This document shows, one piece after another, positions 1 through 6,057 of a DNA stretch of 35,578 nucleotides (its first letter is position 1; every line of letters begins with the position of its first letter). The notes beneath the pieces were generated by a model. The model saw only the letters and a program-made list of their open reading frames with translations, ran no database searches and was not told where the DNA came from. Position numbers and translations under genes: made by a program. The stretch comes from CAZCSK01 sp964501265 (GTDB lineage Bacteria; Actinomycetota; CADDZG01; JAHWKV01): the NCBI GenBank assembly GCA_964501265.1, contig CAZCSK010000023.1:1-35578 (forward strand), in the 5' to 3' direction.

Positions 1-293
1 TGTCCCGAGTAGCTGAGGACTGACTGAGAAAATTGCGGGCAGCCCTGGGAAAGCCGTAAGGTCGACTTGGAGTACCGGTCGGTGTGGTGGGTAAGTACAA
101 CTCGCTGCGCCGGCGGGGTATCTGGGGAGGTCCCAAAGCCCAACGAAAGGCCTTGTACCGTAAGGCCTCTAGTCAGCCCAAAGTTGCTCGGGACACTTAA
201 GGCCCAAGATGCTGATAGTCGGAGTTACTCCTGTGTTCGGGGAAGTGCGCAGGGGGCGCAAAGACCAAAGGTACCTTGGGCCTTAACTTTTTT
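1..293 (+). ncRNA. Large structured RNA, copy A (unrecognised class)
   Basis: No credible protein is encoded here. The segment is closed by a 9-bp helix, TGTCCCGAG (1-9) with CTCGGGACA (187-195). Inside it CTGACT (20-25) pairs with AGTCAG (171-176), enclosing one 123-nt inner domain (37-159). The closing helix is followed by a second long hairpin, AAGGCCCAAG (199-208) with CTTGGGCCTT (275-284), then AAC and six Ts (288-293), which looks like an intrinsic terminator. The same architecture recurs in copy B with different sequences in the helices (for example A-U here where copy B has G-C), so base pairing is conserved. GNRA-type loops form only when read on the plus strand. The window begins at base 1 of the helix, so the promoter and possible further copies lie outside. 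I do not recognise the family. Confidence 0.7.
37..159 (+). repeat. Inner RNA domain repeat, unit 1
   Basis: First of three about 123-nt units that begin GGGCAGCCCTGGGAAAGCC and end GTACC. It holds a CTGGG/CTTGG helix capped by a GCC-GTAA-GGT hairpin. A 5-bp hairpin has arms 87-91 (GTGGG) and 101-105 (CTCGC) and the loop TAAGTACAA. The conserved 3' string CCAAAGCCCAACGAAAGGC follows. Confidence 0.75.
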
Positions 294-356
294 CAGGGCG
301 TCCACGGGGGTCGCGAACAAATCTCGCAGGGCGCGAATAAATAAGTCGTTTGGGTA

Positions 357-391
357 TTGACGACCCTCGTGAGCCCGTTTAGATTGCCCAC
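357..391 (+). promoter_or_regulatory. Promoter for RNA copy B
   Basis: TTGACG (357-362), a 17-bp spacer and TAGATT (380-385) make a good housekeeping-type promoter. The predicted start, 6-7 nt past the -10, falls at 391-392, which is the first base of the closing helix of RNA copy B. The agreement between an independently predicted start and an independently predicted RNA end supports both. Confidence 0.6.
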
Positions 392-431
392 TGTCCCGAG
401 CAGTTCGAAAGATCATCTGAGGAACCCGAAT

Positions 432-553
432 GGGCAGCCCTGGGAAAGCCGTAAGGCCAACTCGGTGAGCCTGTCGGGGTGAGGGGAAAGTACAACCCCT
501 TGCGCCGGCGGGGCAACTGGGAAGGCTCCAAAGCCCAACGAAAGGCATGTACC
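432..553 (+). repeat. Inner RNA domain repeat, unit 2
   Basis: Second unit, in copy B. Its covarying 5-bp hairpin is AGGGG (482-486) with CCCCT (496-500) around the loop AAAGTACAA. The first helix is CTGGG/CTCGG with a GCC-GTAA-GGC cap. Confidence 0.75.
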
Positions 554-571
554 ACCAGGGGACGCGAAGAT

Positions 572-694
572 GGGCAGCCCTGGGAAAGCCGTAAGGCCAA
601 CCCGGCGTACCTGTCGACTGTGGGCGGTTAGTGCAACTGTCTGCGGCGGCGGGGTAGCGGGGAAGGCTCCAAAGCCCAACGAAAGGCTCGTACC
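572..694 (+). repeat. Inner RNA domain repeat, unit 3
   Basis: Third unit, 18 nt after unit 2. The covarying hairpin is GGCGG (623-627) with CTGTC (637-641) around the loop TTAGTGCAA. The first helix is CTGGG/CCCGG. Several positions differ from units 1 and 2 on both sides of a helix at once. Confidence 0.75.
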
Positions 695-976
695 GCAACG
701 CTGACCCAGAAGATCCGTAGGGTTGCTCGGGACACTTGAGGCCCGAGACGCCAAGGGTCCCGTGGCTCCATGCTCGCAAGGGCATAAGGAGTGGCGAGAC
801 CTCCAGGCGCCTCGGGCCTTAACCATTCCGCCCGCGCGCTCGGTCCTTCGACCTTCCCACTTCATGGTCGTTTCATGGTCGAATCCCGGCGCGTCCTAAC
901 GCCCAAAATAAGATAAGGTTCAGCGATTAACTTTATTTAGTGGCAACTGCTAACAAAGGTTGAGGGCCCGAAAAGC

Positions 977-2137
977 ATGTCACAAGAAGACACACAAACT
1001 GGAACGTACGTTCGTCAGCCTGGGGGCTATGCGGCGTTCGTTCCCAGCCCTCTTCCTCCCAAGCTGAAAATTGGGCCAAAACTGCAGGCTCTCCAGTCAA
1101 AGGCCGACATTGCGGTGGGACGTCTGGATGGAATTGTGGACATTGTTCCGGCTCTGGACCTGTTCGTTTTCATGTACGAGCGCCGGGAGGCCGTCTTTTC
1201 GAGCCAGATCGAGGGGACCCACGCCTCGCTGATGGACGTATTGGAGTACGAGGCGCAGATCGAGAAGATTGCAGCCCGCATCGACGTGAGGGAGATTCTC
1301 AATTATATCGATGCCATGAGGTACGGCCTGCGCCGGCTGACCGAGCTGCCCCTTTCGCTACGTCTGCTCAGGGAAATCCACGGCATTCTCATGAAGAGCG
1401 TGAGGGGAGGGGAGCCGCACAAGACTCCGGGTGAATTTCGCCGTTCGCAAAACTGGATCGGCGGCGGGTCTCCTGTCAGCGCTCGGTTTGTGCCCCCTCC
1501 GCCCGACAGGCTGATGGAATGTCTCGGGCCATTCGAGGATTTCATGCACGACGACTCGGGAGTCCCTCCCCTGATTCAAGTGGGCCTCATGCATGCACAG
1601 TTCGAAACTATCCATCCGTTTCTGGACGGCAACGGCCGCATGGGCCGGCTCCTGATCACTTTGTGGTTGGTGGAGCGCAGGATACTGCGGGCGCCACTGC
1701 TGTACCTTGCGCAGTTCTTCAAGCAGCACACAGAAGAGTACCTGGCCCGGTTGAACGCGATTCGAATCGACGGGGCTTGGGAGGAGTGGCTGGAGTTTTT
1801 CCTGGATGGGGTTGCCCAGGTGGCTACAGAGGCAACGGCGCAGGCTCGGGCGATCGTGGCCCTCCGGGATGCAGATCGCGACAAGGTAACAAGACAACTG
1901 GGCCGGCGGGTCTCGAAAGGGCTGGCTCTTCTCGATTACCTATATCAGCTGCCGGTGGTTGAGACAAAGCGAGTCGAAGAAGCGCTGAAGGTGACGCAGC
2001 CGACGGCCTCTTCGCTAGTCGCGCGTTTGGTTGAAATCGGAATCCTCGAGGAAATAACGGGGCAGCAACGAAACCGCATGTTTGCTTATCGCGATTACCT
2101 AAACCTTTTTCCCGGTTCGGATGACGTCGGAGCCTAA
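977..2137 (+). CDS. Fic family protein, class II (AMP transferase)
   Basis: A Fic-domain enzyme, predicted to transfer AMP (or another phosphate-containing group) from a nucleotide to a hydroxyl side chain of a target protein. The catalytic motif is complete: H213-P-F-L-D-G-N-G-R-M-G-R224, with the catalytic His and the Mg/phosphate-binding loop. An N-terminal inhibitory motif of the S-x-x-x-E-G type (S75-S76-Q-I-E79-G80) marks it as a class II Fic that auto-inhibits through Glu79. A C-terminal winged-helix-like part (about 310-375) may bind DNA and give autoregulation, as in other Fic/wHTH proteins. The length of 386 aa is normal for the class. No clear Shine-Dalgarno lies close to the ATG. 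It sits between RNA copy B and a wHTH-nucleotidyltransferase gene on the same strand. No separate antitoxin is expected because the inhibitory helix is built in. Confidence 0.93.
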   Translation: MSQEDTQTGTYVRQPGGYAAFVPSPLPPKLKIGPKLQALQSKADIAVGRLDGIVDIVPALDLFVFMYERREAVFSSQIEGTHASLMDVLEYEAQIEKIAARIDVREILNYIDAMRYGLRRLTELPLSLRLLREIHGILMKSVRGGEPHKTPGEFRRSQNWIGGGSPVSARFVPPPPDRLMECLGPFEDFMHDDSGVPPLIQVGLMHAQFETIHPFLDGNGRMGRLLITLWLVERRILRAPLLYLAQFFKQHTEEYLARLNAIRIDGAWEEWLEFFLDGVAQVATEATAQARAIVALRDADRDKVTRQLGRRVSKGLALLDYLYQLPVVETKRVEEALKVTQPTASSLVARLVEIGILEEITGQQRNRMFAYRDYLNLFPGSDDVGA

Positions 2138-2149
2138 CCATTCTCCTGG

Positions 2150-2191
2150 TTGATATTTCATAAAACATAATCTATATTGCAGTTTATGAAA
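2150..2191 (+). promoter_or_regulatory. Promoter and dyad operator of the wHTH-nucleotidyltransferase gene
   Basis: TTGATA (2150-2155), 17 bp and TATATT (2173-2178) predict a start at about 2185-2186, which is the ATG itself, so the mRNA is probably leaderless. A perfect 9-bp inverted repeat, TTTCATAAA (2156-2164) and TTTATGAAA (2183-2191), brackets the -10 and the start. It is a natural autorepression site for the winged-helix protein encoded next. Confidence 0.5.
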
Positions 2192-2767
2192 ACAAAGGCC
2201 CCACCTCTTCTGCCTTTCTTCAGGTCGGAGACCCAAGCTCGGATTCTTGCTGCGCTCTTCCTGGGCAATGGCGAAGGCATGTCTCTAACGGACCTTTCTC
2301 GGTTCACGGGCTCAGCGACTCCGACCATTCACCATGAGGTCGAACGACTGGAGGCTGCACGAGTGGTCGCGTCGACGCGGGTGGGCAACGTGCGTCTTGT
2401 GCGCCCGAATCGGGATCTCCCCTACTTCGACGAACTCACATCGCTACTGCTGAAGACTTATGGACCCCTGGCAGTTCTAAGCGTGGCATTGCGAGACGTC
2501 GACGGTGTCGAGGAGGCGTACATCTTCGGCTCTTGGGCTCGCCGATATCTTGGCGAACAGGGTGGGACTCCGGGGGACATCGATCTACTGGTTGTGGGAA
2601 GCCCCGATCCTGATGCAATCTATGAGGTCTGCCGTCGGGCCGAGGATCAGCTCCGGGCTGCGGTCAACCCGACCATCCTCACCAGAACGGAATGGAAGCG
2701 GCCAGTCTCAGGTTTTGTGAGGACCGTAAAAGACGGTCCCAAGGTTTCGGTTCCGGGGCGCGAATGA
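2186..2767 (+). CDS. Winged-helix / minimal nucleotidyltransferase protein
   Basis: Two domains are visible. Residues about 1-75 form an ArsR/MarR-like winged helix (MSLTDLSRFTGSATPTIHHEVERLEAARVV). Residues about 95-170 carry the pol-beta-type nucleotidyltransferase signature GSW(A)...D-I-D-L-L-V-V-G, with the two catalytic Asp of the DxD. Such MNT proteins are often antitoxins that AMPylate a partner, or self-standing regulators of an adjacent gene; which applies here is not shown. I chose the ATG at 2186 because a promoter places the transcript start there; a TTG at 2177 is an alternative. It lies 49 nt after fic. A 20-codon frame overlapping its stop (ATGA at 2764) could be the stub of a lost partner. 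The only downstream gene is convergent. Confidence 0.75.
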   Translation: MKTKAPPLLPFFRSETQARILAALFLGNGEGMSLTDLSRFTGSATPTIHHEVERLEAARVVASTRVGNVRLVRPNRDLPYFDELTSLLLKTYGPLAVLSVALRDVDGVEEAYIFGSWARRYLGEQGGTPGDIDLLVVGSPDPDAIYEVCRRAEDQLRAAVNPTILTRTEWKRPVSGFVRTVKDGPKVSVPGRE

Positions 2768-2785
2768 ACGCGAGCCAAACCGTCG

Positions 2786-3694
2786 TTAGCGCCGAATTAG
2801 AGCTTCTGCGAAGAACCTCAGGTTAGCTGGCCGCTCGGCAAGACGGCGCATCAGGTACGCGTACCACTCGCTCCCGAAGGGAACGTATACCCGAACCGAG
2901 TAACCTGCCTTGACGAGCTCAGTTTGTAATCCTCGGCGCACTCCGTAGAGCATCTGGAATTCGAATCGCTTTCGATCCAGCTTCCATTTGTCTGCCAACT
3001 CAATGGTTTCAGCTATCAACGTATCGTCGTGCGTCGCCACTGCCGTGTAGTCGCTTGATGCGAGAAGCGTCGCCAAGAGTTCCTTGAAGGATTCGCGAGT
3101 CGCGGCGCGGTCGAGAGAGATGTCTTCGGGCTCGTCGTATGCGCCTTTGCAAAGTCTGATCGACGGCTTGAGATAGAGGAGTCTTGCAACGTCTTCGCGG
3201 GTCCGATTCAAGTACGCCTGCAAGCAAAGAACGACGTTATCGTGAGTTTGTTTGAGCTTCTCATAGACATCGATAGTGCCTTCCGTGAATTCATGTGACT
3301 CCATGTCGATGGCTACCAGCGACTGGATTTCTTGCGCCGCGTCTGCGATCCGCGCCATTCGGGCTAAGCATCCATTCGTCTCGAGGTTCAGTCCGAGTTG
3401 TGTCGGCTTGACCGAGATGTGGGCATCCAATCCCTCGGAGGCAATGCGCGTGAGGCTCTCCAGATAAGCCCTTGTCGCCGCATCGGCCTGGGCCTCGGAT
3501 GTGACGTTTTCGCCCAGGTAGTCCAGTATTGCGCCGATCCCGGCGGAATTGAGATCCTTGCACGCGTCAATTGCGTTGTCGAGCGTATCCCCCGCCACGA
3601 AGCGCCGAGCGACCGATCGCGTGAACTTGTGTCCGGTGATGAAGTTCTTTAGACCGGGGCGGCGCGCGGCGGCCAGTAGCAGACGATTTGGCAT
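2786..3694 (-). CDS. Proline dehydrogenase (monofunctional, FAD-dependent)
   Basis: Oxidises L-proline to 1-pyrroline-5-carboxylate and passes electrons via FAD to the quinone pool. Family hallmarks are clear: the barrel strand with H-I-S-V-K-P-T-Q-L-G, the RLCKGAY substrate/FAD segment, ATHD, FEFQMLYGVR, and the C-terminal YVPFGSEWYAYLMRRLAERPAN that contacts proline. The length of 302 aa matches the short monofunctional PutA/PRODH of Gram-positives, with no P5C dehydrogenase domain. Its likely partner step could be the aldehyde dehydrogenase at 13053-14534. It is convergent with the nucleotidyltransferase gene on its left; on its minus-strand upstream side lie a small basic ORF and the pilus genes. 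A palindrome at 3699-3715 lies just before the ATG and could mask the ribosome-binding region. Confidence 0.92.
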   Translation of the reverse strand: MPNRLLLAAARRPGLKNFITGHKFTRSVARRFVAGDTLDNAIDACKDLNSAGIGAILDYLGENVTSEAQADAATRAYLESLTRIASEGLDAHISVKPTQLGLNLETNGCLARMARIADAAQEIQSLVAIDMESHEFTEGTIDVYEKLKQTHDNVVLCLQAYLNRTREDVARLLYLKPSIRLCKGAYDEPEDISLDRAATRESFKELLATLLASSDYTAVATHDDTLIAETIELADKWKLDRKRFEFQMLYGVRRGLQTELVKAGYSVRVYVPFGSEWYAYLMRRLAERPANLRFFAEALIRR

Positions 3695-3698
3695 CCAC

Positions 3699-3715
3699 GG
3701 GGAGTCTAACTCCCC
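3699..3715. other. Hairpin before proline dehydrogenase
   Basis: GGGGAGT-CTA-ACTCCCC is a perfect 7-bp stem with a 3-nt loop that ends 4 bp from the proline dehydrogenase ATG. There is no U-run, so it is not a classic terminator. On the minus strand the stem includes the purine-rich GGGGAGT that would serve as Shine-Dalgarno. Confidence 0.4.
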
Positions 3716-3717
3716 GC

Positions 3718-3819
3718 CTATTTGCCCTTCTTCTTTTCTAGCTTCTTGGCTTTGCGGGCGGCTTGGGCGGCGGCGTTCTTGGGCCTTTTCTTTTCCTTGA
3801 CTGGCGGCTTCTTAGGCAT
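3718..3819 (-). CDS. Small Lys/Ala-rich basic protein (hypothetical)
   Basis: A 33-codon frame starting ATG at 3819, 9 nt after the stop of the PilX-like gene. The product is M-P-K-K-P-P-V-K-E-K-K-R-P-K-N then alternating Ala/Lys and a KKKGK tail, with about 14 lysines or arginines. Such low-complexity basic peptides are sometimes annotated in actinobacteria but have no assigned function. No Shine-Dalgarno is visible, so translation would rely on coupling to the gene before it. Codon composition is Lys/Ala-driven and not conclusive. It may be spurious. Confidence 0.4.
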   Translation of the reverse strand: MPKKPPVKEKKRPKNAAAQAARKAKKLEKKKGK

Positions 3820-3828
3820 AGCCGGATT

Positions 3829-5316
3829 CTATCTGTCCTTCTCGTGGAACTTAACGGTCGTGACGGAGAGCAGTCCGCCGGGGAAGTTGTCAAAGAAGCA
3901 GTTCTCGCCAGGTCCCGTCAGCGTGAAGTTTGCCGTCCCGGTGAACTTCTCAACGACTTTGGCGAAGAGGATCCCAAGAATGTTGTGGTTACCGTTGCCG
4001 GTGTAACTCCCGTCGGGAACAAAGATCGCTCCGACAATATCCACCCCAGAGTTCACCTTCATGTTGCCCCCCTCAACAACTATCACCAGCGAACGCTTGC
4101 CGCAGTATCCGTCCGGATTCTTGTTGCCGCCGCCGTACAGGCTGGCGTTCGGGTTTCCATTCGGATCCCCGTCGAGGTCCCCGCCCTGAAAACTGACTTG
4201 TTTCTTGTTGGCCGGCGCCCCCCGAAGGTCCCAGTACATCACCGCGTTGGGGTCGGCCAGTGCATCGGGTTCTCTCCAGCACGTTGGGGGAGACTGTGCC
4301 CCGCCGCACTTGTCGACTGACGTGAAGAAGTAGTTTTGCTCCTGCGCCTTGCTCTTCAACTGCTTGTACTCAGCGTCGGTCAAGCCTCTTGGTGCGCTGT
4401 TGTTATAGCCGTAGGCCTCGAGGTCTTCAAGATCGAAGGAGGAGTCCTGAGGGTAGGCTCCGGCCAAGCCCTGGCATGGGGCCCCCTCGACGGTGTTCAG
4501 GGGCCCTCCAAATTTGTCCTGGTGGTTGCGATACTTGGGCTTGTTGGGGGGGACGGAGTCGGGGTCCGTGGGCGTCTGAGGGCAGTCGCCCTCGTCAAGG
4601 GGCGTCGCCAGATGGATGGTATCCAGGGCGCTGCAGGAGTTGGGTTGAGCGGCAATCACGTCCACCGAGTGAGCCGCAGCAGGGATCGGCCCCCCGCTTG
4701 ACGTCTTGTGGTAGGGGTCGTCACCCTTGAAGGTCATGAGCTTGAGTCCGGTGATGCACGCCTTTGACAGGATAGAAACGGTTGTCACCGATGCGCCTCC
4801 GGCGTCATTGAAACCATTCTCCGCGTATATCCCGATGGGAAAGGTGAGAGGTTTAACGGTAAAAGTAACTTCGAGGTCCCTGCGACCGGGGCCTTTGCCG
4901 GCCGTTCCGGTGGAGTGAATCATGTACGTGCCCACTTTGAAGTCGGGGGGGTCGAACGGCTGCACTTTCTCGACCCAAACTCTGAATTCTTTCCCTCCGG
5001 ACAGGGCCACTATCTTTGGATTGTACTTTCCCCAAAGGGCGTCGCAGCTACCGATAACCTCCGGCTCCTGCTCGCATTTCATCTGGCCCACCCCGTTACT
5101 CCTCACGAAGGTGAGGGCTTGGGCGACGCCCCCTTCAGAGGCGCCCAGGGCGCCGCCGGCCAGCCGGTCTCGGCCCGCGTTCTGCATGTTGTTGAGTCCT
5201 ATGTTGAAGACGATTGCCCCGACTCCCGTCAGAACTGCCATGACCAGCAAAGTCACGACCATCGCGGCCCCGTTGTCGCTGGAAGCTCTGCTGTTCTTCA
5301 TTCTTGGCCGTTTCAC
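3829..5316 (-). CDS. PilX-like type IV pilus minor component
   Basis: The N-terminus has the PilX_N pattern: a basic leader, then D-N-G-A-A-M-V-V and a long hydrophobic helix (about residues 17-42), followed by the amphipathic G-A-S-E-G-G-V-A-Q-A-L segment. Unlike true prepilins it lacks the F-T-L-x-E sequence, so the Glu at mature position 5 is absent, as in PilX-type proteins. The remaining about 430 residues are an extracellular Gly/Asn/Pro-rich domain with several Cys (CGG, CPQTP, CSALD). The C-terminal part reads like a beta-solenoid of polymer-forming or adhesive type (VNSGVDIVGAIFVPDGSYTGNG). GTG at 5316 is chosen because AAGGAG lies 6 nt upstream. It is the last pilus gene of the four-gene set 8357-3829, with only 12 nt after the previous stop. 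Probably a tip or priming-complex subunit. Confidence 0.75.
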   Translation of the reverse strand: MKRPRMKNSRASSDNGAAMVVTLLVMAVLTGVGAIVFNIGLNNMQNAGRDRLAGGALGASEGGVAQALTFVRSNGVGQMKCEQEPEVIGSCDALWGKYNPKIVALSGGKEFRVWVEKVQPFDPPDFKVGTYMIHSTGTAGKGPGRRDLEVTFTVKPLTFPIGIYAENGFNDAGGASVTTVSILSKACITGLKLMTFKGDDPYHKTSSGGPIPAAAHSVDVIAAQPNSCSALDTIHLATPLDEGDCPQTPTDPDSVPPNKPKYRNHQDKFGGPLNTVEGAPCQGLAGAYPQDSSFDLEDLEAYGYNNSAPRGLTDAEYKQLKSKAQEQNYFFTSVDKCGGAQSPPTCWREPDALADPNAVMYWDLRGAPANKKQVSFQGGDLDGDPNGNPNASLYGGGNKNPDGYCGKRSLVIVVEGGNMKVNSGVDIVGAIFVPDGSYTGNGNHNILGILFAKVVEKFTGTANFTLTGPGENCFFDNFPGGLLSVTTVKFHEKDR

Positions 5317-5328
5317 TTAGAACTCCTT

Positions 5329-6057
5329 CTAGAGGGGTCGGTTGCGCATGTCGATTTGCGTTCGGTAGTCTTGTCGGCGGCTTCCCTTGAGCACTGTGAG
5401 GTCGATGACGACACTGTTGATGCTGCCCAGTTCAATATCGAGATTCGGCGGGATGTCACTGTCTCCGGCGGCCGCGGGGCAGTCCGGTTCGGGTGCCGAC
5501 TCCACTTCTTCCCAGGTAATGGTCCCGTCTTTGTCGATGTCGCAGCCGAATGTCTGGCTGAAGTAGGAGATCTTAAAGGCCTCAACGTTGTCCGCCAGAA
5601 TTGGGAATTGCCCGGATGTGGTCTCGATCAAGAGCCGGCGGTTAGGATAGTCAAAGTGGTACCTGAGTCGCTCGGGATCGGACGCGAAAGCATTTATGCT
5701 CGAATTGCCGTCGAAGTCTACGCCGAAATCGATCGCGGTATCCGCTACGGAGTTGTACGTGGAGCCAGCTGGGTTGATGGTTCCGCCCAGAGGAGCCGCA
5801 ACGTCTACGGGATAGATTACAGATGCTTCCCGGAGTTCCCGCGTGATTCGGTTCATTACGGCTCGCGCTTCTTCGTTCAGGTCGGTATTCTGGCGCACGG
5901 TCGCCAGTGTGTGGGCGCTATTGCGGACTATTGCGAATAGCACAGTCGTTAGGATGCCAAACAAGAAGAGGCTGATCAATACCTCAACAAGCGTGAAGCC
6001 GGCCTCGGGATCTGCATCTCGAAGCTTTGACCTGTGGCGCGAGACCAGACTAACCAC
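5329..6057 (-). CDS. Type IV minor prepilin, PilW/PulJ-like
   Basis: A class III signal peptide is present: a 17-residue basic leader, then E-A-G^F-T-L-V-E-V-L with the cleavage Gly, the +1 Phe and the conserved Glu5, followed by a 20-residue hydrophobic helix (ISLFLFGILTTVLFAIVRNSA). The remainder (242 aa in total) is the globular head, with the arrangement NEEARAVMNRITRELREA seen in PilW/PulJ pseudopilins. It starts with GTG at 6057, with GGAGGA upstream, overlapping the preceding prepilin stop by 8 bp, so the two are translationally coupled. It is likely processed by a PilD peptidase (not in this window) and incorporated as a minor pilin. Confidence 0.85.
   Translation of the reverse strand: MVSLVSRHRSKLRDADPEAGFTLVEVLISLFLFGILTTVLFAIVRNSAHTLATVRQNTDLNEEARAVMNRITRELREASVIYPVDVAAPLGGTINPAGSTYNSVADTAIDFGVDFDGNSSINAFASDPERLRYHFDYPNRRLLIETTSGQFPILADNVEAFKISYFSQTFGCDIDKDGTITWEEVESAPEPDCPAAAGDSDIPPNLDIELGSINSVVIDLTVLKGSRRQDYRTQIDMRNRPL

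Larger units (their letters stand above)
391..822 (+). ncRNA. Large structured RNA, copy B (two inner domains)
   Basis: This copy has the same plan as copy A, but with two inner domains in tandem (432-553 and 572-694). The closing helix is 11 bp: TGTCCCGAGCA (392-402) with TGCTCGGGACA (724-734). A second helix pairs GATC-A-TCTG (411-419) with CAGA-A-GATC (707-715) and has no sequence similarity to its counterpart in copy A. The downstream hairpin pairs GAGGCCCGAG (738-747) with CTCGGGCCTT (811-820) and encloses a CTCC-ATGC/GCAT-AA-GGAG stem-loop near 755-792. No U-run follows, so the true 3' end is uncertain; about 155 nt separate it from the fic start. It could be a free RNA or a very long structured leader of fic. 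The promoter at 357-385 starts the transcript at its first helix. Confidence 0.7.

Noticed and set aside
37..694. Three direct repeats as a CRISPR array
   Set aside because: Units are 123 nt, unevenly spaced (about 272 and 18 nt apart), internally structured and diverged; no cas genes are present.
37..694. Inner domains as c-di-GMP, c-di-AMP or cobalamin riboswitches
   Set aside because: They lack the GGACGCAAAGCC/GGGTTACC pair of GEMM-I, which is plainly present at 9083-9168. I found no ydaO or cobalamin-box signature either.
67..865. Open frames of 73-186 aa on both strands over the first 900 bases
   Set aside because: Their translations are low-quality Arg/Pro/Ser/Gly strings that repeat because the underlying RNA domains repeat. 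The nucleotide changes preserve base pairing and loops, not codons, so I treat the region as RNA.
866..900. tRNA-like T-arm (GGTCGAATCCC)
   Set aside because: The T-loop is one base short, and no acceptor, D or anticodon arm can be folded around it.
4915..5940. Plus-strand ORF of 341 aa opposite the PilX/PilW genes
   Set aside because: It is antisense to two prepilin-type genes with overlapping, Shine-Dalgarno-preceded starts; the composition is not protein-like.
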